Source: an uncultured Collinsella sp. (lineage in GTDB: Bacteria > Actinomycetota > Coriobacteriia > Coriobacteriales > Coriobacteriaceae). Taken from it: DNA of 11,509 bases. The notes below the pieces were generated by a model. It ran no database searches. It was given only the letters and a program-made list of their open reading frames with translations, and was not told where the DNA came from. The stretch spans positions 1 to 11,509 of the forward strand of contig CAAELJ010000069.1 of the NCBI GenBank assembly GCA_900756725.1, given 5' to 3'. Positions 8,431 to 11,509 of this stretch are shown here, piece by piece; positions within the stretch are counted from its first letter, which is position 1; each line of letters begins with the position of its first letter. Position numbers and translations under genes: made by a program.

Positions 8431-8853
8431 ATGGATACGACAAATAGCTCGCGCGAGCTACACCTAACGGTGGCGAACGAAGACTACTTGGAGTGCATGG
8501 TTCGCATCGAAAGCGAAGATGGGGAGACCAGCGGCGTGCGGTCGGTCGATATCGCACAGCGCCTTGGCGTCTCGAAGGCATCGGTCAACAAGGCGGTTTC
8601 GGCTCTCAAAGCATCCGAGCTTGTCGAACAGTCTCACTACGGCAAAGTTATCCTGACTGACCGTGGGCGCGAGGTCGGCTCGGCTATCTGGTATCGCCAT
8701 CGTCTGGTCCGCACGTTTTTGGTCCAGGAGCTCGGCGTCGATTTTGAGCGCGCCGATGCCGAGGCCTGCATGATGGAGCATGCGCTTTCCGAGGATACGA
8801 TGAACCGCTGGCTCGCCTATCTCGAAAAGCAGGGAATCAGCGTCGAGGAATAG
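8431..8853 (+). CDS. DtxR/MntR-family metal-dependent transcriptional regulator
   Basis: This is a short, metal-sensing repressor of the DtxR superfamily. It has 140 aa, the size of MntR (142 aa in B. subtilis), and lacks the C-terminal SH3/FeoA domain of DtxR and IdeR. Residues 10-80 form the winged helix-turn-helix: ANEDYLECMVRIE, then RSVDIAQRLGVSKASVNKAV as the HTH, then GKVILTDRGR as the wing. Residues 81-135 form the dimerisation domain with YRHRLV (88-93) and EACMMEHALS (111-120). By motif alignment the metal ligands are Asp18, Glu21, His90, Cys113, Glu116 and His117. Asp18 matches MntR Asp8, but Cys113 sits where MntR has Glu99 and DtxR has Cys102. ATG 8431 is preferred (AAGGGA at 8416-8421, 9-nt spacing); ATG 8425 and GTG 8410 are in frame but worse placed. 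It probably controls the divergent pepT and itself through the palindrome. It is followed by the Hcy methyltransferase after 12 nt. The sensed metal is not decided. Confidence 0.9.
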   Translation: MDTTNSSRELHLTVANEDYLECMVRIESEDGETSGVRSVDIAQRLGVSKASVNKAVSALKASELVEQSHYGKVILTDRGREVGSAIWYRHRLVRTFLVQELGVDFERADAEACMMEHALSEDTMNRWLAYLEKQGISVEE

Positions 8854-8865
8854 CGAAATACATAT

Positions 8866-9759
8866 ATGGATACGAGTTATTACAATCGTTTTGGCGGTGA
8901 GGAGCTTATGCGCCGACTTGCCGGTGAGACATTGCTGGCACAGGGCCCCATGGGCAGTGTGTTGCTGAGCGAATGCGGCGCCGCCGATATTCCGCCGGCA
9001 TTTTGGAACCTCGCCGAACCGCAGACGGTTTCCCGTATTCATCGACTGTACGCCGCCGCTGGCGCGCAGGTGCTCATCACAAACACGTTTCAGGCGTCGG
9101 GCCACGCGCTCGATCAAGATGAAATCGCCCCATCCATGGCGGAGGTCAATCGCGGGGCGGTCGACGATGCCCGTCAGGCAAATCCTCAGCTCCTGTTGGG
9201 GTCTATGGGCCCTATTGCCATTGAGTGGTTCGTCGAGGGTTCCCCCGAGTATCGAGAGATCCGCGCAAACGCTCGCGAGCAGGCGTCTGCCTTGCTCAAC
9301 GCCGGCGTAGATGGCCTCCTGATTGAGACGGTCACGTCCATCCGCAATCTGCAGCCCGTGCTCGCCGGCGTATGCGACGTCGCCGACGGTATGCCCATCT
9401 TGGTGAGCTTTGCTATTGACGACAAGGGCGACCTACTGGGCGATGGCCTAAACATCGAAGGCGCCATCTTGTATGCCGAGAAGCATGGTGCGAACTCTGT
9501 CGGGGTCAATTGCTGCTCCCTGACAGCGGCTACTGCTGCGGTGCCAAGGATGGTCGTCACGGCCACCACGCCCGTTACGGTTCGGCCCAACGCGGGAAAT
9601 CCGGTTCAGACACAGGATGGGCCCGTGTGGCACGAGGACCCCGAAGCCTTCGCTCGCGCATGCGTCGAGTGGAAGCGGGCAGGCGCCGCAATGGTAGGCA
9701 GCTGCTGCGGAACCACGGCGGTTACGACAGCCGCTATGGCAGATGCGCTCAATATATAG
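8866..9759 (+). CDS. Homocysteine S-methyltransferase family protein, stand-alone Hcy domain
   Basis: The product is a cytosolic zinc enzyme that passes a methyl group to homocysteine to give methionine. It has 297 aa and consists only of the Hcy-binding barrel found as the N-terminal module of cobalamin MetH and in MmuM and BHMT. Visible features are LLAQGPMGSVLL (23-34, like the MetH start LLDGAMGT), ITNTFQASG (71-79), SMGPIAIE (113-120), LLIETVTSIRNL (151-162), and the three zinc cysteines Cys216 in GVNCC plus Cys280 and Cys281 in GSCCGTT. The methyl donor cannot be read from sequence: it may be S-methylmethionine, or a methyl-corrinoid protein encoded elsewhere. It starts 12 nt after the regulator stop, so the two are probably one transcript. 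ATG 8866 has no good ribosome-binding site (GAGGAA is 15 nt away) and may rely on coupling. ATG 8908 has GAGGAG only 3 nt upstream and would drop 14 residues. A terminator follows at 9785. Confidence 0.88.
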   Translation: MDTSYYNRFGGEELMRRLAGETLLAQGPMGSVLLSECGAADIPPAFWNLAEPQTVSRIHRLYAAAGAQVLITNTFQASGHALDQDEIAPSMAEVNRGAVDDARQANPQLLLGSMGPIAIEWFVEGSPEYREIRANAREQASALLNAGVDGLLIETVTSIRNLQPVLAGVCDVADGMPILVSFAIDDKGDLLGDGLNIEGAILYAEKHGANSVGVNCCSLTAATAAVPRMVVTATTPVTVRPNAGNPVQTQDGPVWHEDPEAFARACVEWKRAGAAMVGSCCGTTAVTTAAMADALNI

Positions 9760-9784
9760 AACCCGAATATAGGAGTATCGAATC

Positions 9785-9810
9785 ACCGCCCCCGCCGGGG
9801 CGGTTTTTTT
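9785..9810 (+). terminator. Intrinsic terminator of the regulator/Hcy methyltransferase unit
   Basis: ACCGCCCC (9785-9792) pairs perfectly with GGGGCGGT (9797-9804) around the loop CGCC and runs into seven T (9804-9810). This is a textbook Rho-independent terminator, starting 25 nt after the methyltransferase stop. Confidence 0.95.
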
Positions 9811-9881
9811 GTTGTCGGTGCGCACCTCGACGCTTTTGCCTAAACGGTGAACGAGCGTGCCGGCGGCTTGCCGGATGCCCG

Positions 9882-9910
9882 TTGCGGGTATACCTCATGC
9901 GTACCATGAT
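9882..9910 (+). promoter_or_regulatory. Possible promoter of the phosphohexomutase gene
   Basis: TTGCGG (9882-9887) and CATGAT (9905-9910) are separated by 17 nt and end 24 nt before the GTG start. Each box matches the sigma-70 type consensus at only 4 of 6 positions. The position is right, since the gene follows a terminator and needs its own promoter, but the match is weak. The rest of 9811-9934 holds only small palindromes and nothing I recognise. Confidence 0.3.
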
Positions 9911-9934
9911 CCAAACACTGCGAGGTGTCTGCGC

Positions 9935-11335
9935 GTGTGCGCGATAATTCACTTTGGAACTGACGGTTGGCGAGCTCGCGTCGACGGAGACTTTACTATC
10001 AACAACGTCGCTCGTGTCACCGATGCTATCGGCAGGCTATGGCAAAAGACGAATCCCGGTAAAACGGTATATGTAGGATTTGACACTCGGCCGCAAGCGC
10101 GCGAGTTCGCCGAGCTCGCGGCGGGCGTGATTGCCGCCCACGGGCTCGATGCCGTGCTCGTGTCTCGACCGGTGCCGACTCCCGCTCTTACGTGGGCGGC
10201 TGCGTATGACGGCGAGGCATGCGGCGCGCTTATGGTGACGGGCTCACATCATCCGCAGGGCTATCTATGCCTCAAGCTGCGGATGGGTGATGGCTCGACG
10301 GCCAACCAGGATGTCATCGAAGAGCTCGAGGAGACGATGGCCGCCGAGCCGCTGGGGCTTGAGGGGCAATACCGCACGGCAGATATCATTCCCGACTATA
10401 TGCGAGCGGTGGCATCGTTTGTCGACGCGGATGCCATTCGCGCCGCGCATATGCGTGTGGTGGTTGACCCCATGGGCGGAGCTGCGCAGGGATATCTTGC
10501 CGACTTGCTTCGAGAGATTGGCGTCGAAGTCCACGAGATTCACGCCGACGAGACGACCGATAGGGGAGATATCTGCCCCGACCCGGTCGAGCCGTGGGTG
10601 GATGCTTGTGAGCGCGCAGTTGTCGAAGACGGGGCGTGCGCCGGTCTGGTGACTGATGGCGACGCCGATCGTATCGGCGCGGTTGATGAGCGCGGCAGAT
10701 ATATACATCCACATCAGATCATGGCGCTCGTTTTGGGCGATTTGGTCCAGTATCGCGATCTGAAGGGACGCGTCGTCGTCAACCTTTCATGCTCCACGCT
10801 TGTGCGTCGCATTGCCGAGGCGCTCGGCTGCCGCGTGGTCATCAAGCCCGTCGGTTTTAAATATATAGCCGCCGAGATGAAGAAGGGCGGCGTTCTCGTG
10901 GGCGGTGAAGAGGCCGGTGGTATCGGTATCGCCGCGCACATGCCCGAGCGCGACGGCATCCTTGCCTGCCTGATTTTGTGCGAGCTCATGGCCAAGACCG
11001 GCGCGCCCTTGGGCGTGCTTATCGATCAGCTCGAGGCGAGCTTTGGCAAGACGAGTTACGGACGTCGAGATTTGCGCCTTGAGGCCGAGGATGCCGAGAC
11101 GTTGCGCACGCTGCTTCCCGGCGTGAATCCCAAGTCGATATGCGGCAAGGCGCCGCAGAGCGTAAGCCATATGGATGGCTTGCGTCTGGCATTCGAGGAC
11201 GATACCTGGCTGCTGGTCCGTCCCAGTGGAACCGAACCGGTGGTGCGCGTGTACGCCGAGGGCTTTTCGGTGGAGGAGCGCGATGAGCTGCTGGATGCCG
11301 GCTGCGATTTGGCCAGGGGTGCATATCGCCTCTAG
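9935..11335 (+). CDS. Alpha-D-phosphohexomutase (phosphoglucomutase/phosphomannomutase family)
   Basis: Enzymes of this family move phosphate between C1 and C6 of a hexose (glucose, mannose or glucosamine), feeding nucleotide-sugar and wall polymer synthesis in the cytosol. The product has 466 aa, the family's usual length. It carries the N-terminal FGTDGWRA (7-14), the active serine loop MVTGSHHPQG with Ser104 (100-109), the Mg-binding DGDADR (241-246), the sugar-binding GGEEAGG (323-329) and the phosphate-binding RPSGTEPVVRVY (429-440). All four domains are therefore present. The serine loop is unusual: it reads SHHPQGYLCLKL where relatives read SHNPxxxNGxK. I chose GTG 9935 because GAGG (9922-9925) is 9 nt upstream and the family signature begins just after. 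The frame is open back to 9857, but those residues are unlike the family. It stands alone behind a terminator. Sequence alone does not decide between Pgm, ManB and GlmM, so I give no symbol. Confidence 0.92.
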   Translation: MCAIIHFGTDGWRARVDGDFTINNVARVTDAIGRLWQKTNPGKTVYVGFDTRPQAREFAELAAGVIAAHGLDAVLVSRPVPTPALTWAAAYDGEACGALMVTGSHHPQGYLCLKLRMGDGSTANQDVIEELEETMAAEPLGLEGQYRTADIIPDYMRAVASFVDADAIRAAHMRVVVDPMGGAAQGYLADLLREIGVEVHEIHADETTDRGDICPDPVEPWVDACERAVVEDGACAGLVTDGDADRIGAVDERGRYIHPHQIMALVLGDLVQYRDLKGRVVVNLSCSTLVRRIAEALGCRVVIKPVGFKYIAAEMKKGGVLVGGEEAGGIGIAAHMPERDGILACLILCELMAKTGAPLGVLIDQLEASFGKTSYGRRDLRLEAEDAETLRTLLPGVNPKSICGKAPQSVSHMDGLRLAFEDDTWLLVRPSGTEPVVRVYAEGFSVEERDELLDAGCDLARGAYRL

Positions 11336-11509
11336 CCAAGGGGCCACTCTATATAAAGATGTGCTCGGCGAGCGGTAGCAAACGACTGGCAAACGTCAGT
11401 CAAAGGCATAGTTGTGTAGGAAATGTGTGCGCCCAGATTCCCGCCCCCGGGGCCCCTCCGGTCTGGCAATATATCTCCTTGCCGCGCGGCCCGGTCGAAC
11501 CGGATGGAC
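11336..11509. other. Unresolved right-edge region, possible start of a further gene
   Basis: I recognise no RNA family and no clear terminator for the phosphohexomutase gene here. From GTG 11425 (AGGA at 11418-11421, short spacing) the + strand reads VCAQIPAPGAPPVW and stays open to the window edge. The overlapping ATG frame at 11423 is also open but Arg/Pro-rich and less protein-like. Two - strand frames entering from the right edge are open as well: one stops at 11332-11334, the other at about 11402-11404. The segment 11440-11460 is extremely C-rich. It could be the beginning of a + gene, the end of a - gene, or non-coding; more flanking sequence is needed to choose. Confidence 0.3.
11384..11401. 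repeat. Small inverted repeat downstream of the phosphohexomutase gene
   Basis: GACTGGC (11384-11390) pairs with GTCAGTC (11395-11401) around an AAAC loop: 7 pairs, one of them G-U. No T-run follows, so it is not a standard terminator. It could be a leader structure or operator for a gene beginning near 11423. Confidence 0.5.

Noticed and set aside
8431..8875. Identical 10-mer ATGGATACGA at the starts of the regulator (8431) and Hcy methyltransferase (8866) genes
   Set aside because: Both simply encode Met-Asp-Thr; the match does not extend, so it is most likely coincidence.
9817..9826. 10-bp palindrome GGTGCGCACC downstream of the terminator at 9785-9810
   Set aside because: It is short, built from common GC steps and not tied to any promoter; chance is likely in GC-rich DNA.
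9857..9934. 26-residue N-terminal extension of the phosphohexomutase
   Set aside because: The family sequence begins just after GTG 9935, which has GAGG at 9-nt spacing; the upstream residues look like translated intergenic DNA.
11429..11509. tRNA or other structured RNA at the right edge, because of the TTCGA-like piece (CCGGTTCGACCGG on the - strand)
   Set aside because: The T-arm pairing does not fit a 5-bp stem with a 7-base loop, and no acceptor, D or anticodon arms can be drawn.

Overview
The window looks like ordinary chromosome from a GC-rich Gram-positive anaerobe. Gene order and protein flavour point to the Coriobacteriia (Actinomycetota), probably a Collinsella-like gut species. 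Grounds: the F1 ATPase genes run atpA-atpG-atpD-atpC and lead into murA (murA also lies near the atp operon in mycobacteria), an LCP-family wall gene follows, codons are G/C-ending, and TTG and GTG starts are used. This assignment is inference from protein character, since no database search was possible.

Layout. (1) Positions 1-4307 hold the 3' part of an ATP synthase operon on +: atpA (5'-truncated by the window edge), atpG, atpD and atpC. They are packed with gaps of 5 nt, -1 nt and 3 nt, so they are surely co-transcribed. A strong intrinsic terminator at 4344-4382 closes the operon. (2) Positions 4396-6918 hold a cell-envelope pair on +: murA (first committed step of peptidoglycan synthesis, TTG start only 13 nt after the terminator) and an LCP (LytR-CpsA-Psr) glycopolymer transferase gene 12 nt further on. 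(3) Positions 6919-7062 are a convergent intergenic region with a perfect 12-bp hairpin and a bidirectional terminator. (4) Positions 7063-8310 hold pepT (peptidase T, zinc tripeptidase) on -. (5) Positions 8311-8430 are a divergent control region with a perfect 20-bp palindrome between two candidate promoters. (6) Positions 8431-9759 hold a DtxR/MntR-type metalloregulator and, 12 nt after it, a stand-alone zinc-type homocysteine S-methyltransferase, closed by a textbook terminator at 9785-9810. (7) Positions 9935-11335 hold an alpha-D-phosphohexomutase with a GTG start. (8) Positions 11336-11509 are unresolved: a small hairpin and perhaps the start of another gene.

How they work together. 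The first half is housekeeping: ATP production, then wall precursor synthesis and attachment of wall polymers. The most regulatory part is the pepT / DtxR-like divergent region. A short metalloregulator with a mixed Mn-type/Fe-type ligand set sits next to a clean dyad that would cover the -35 zones of both divergent promoters, and both flanking enzymes (PepT and the Hcy methyltransferase) are metal enzymes. A local metal-responsive control unit is a reasonable but untested reading. I found no mobile element, CRISPR array, rRNA or tRNA gene, and nothing I would call a wholly new system. No stretch over 300 bases lacks a gene.
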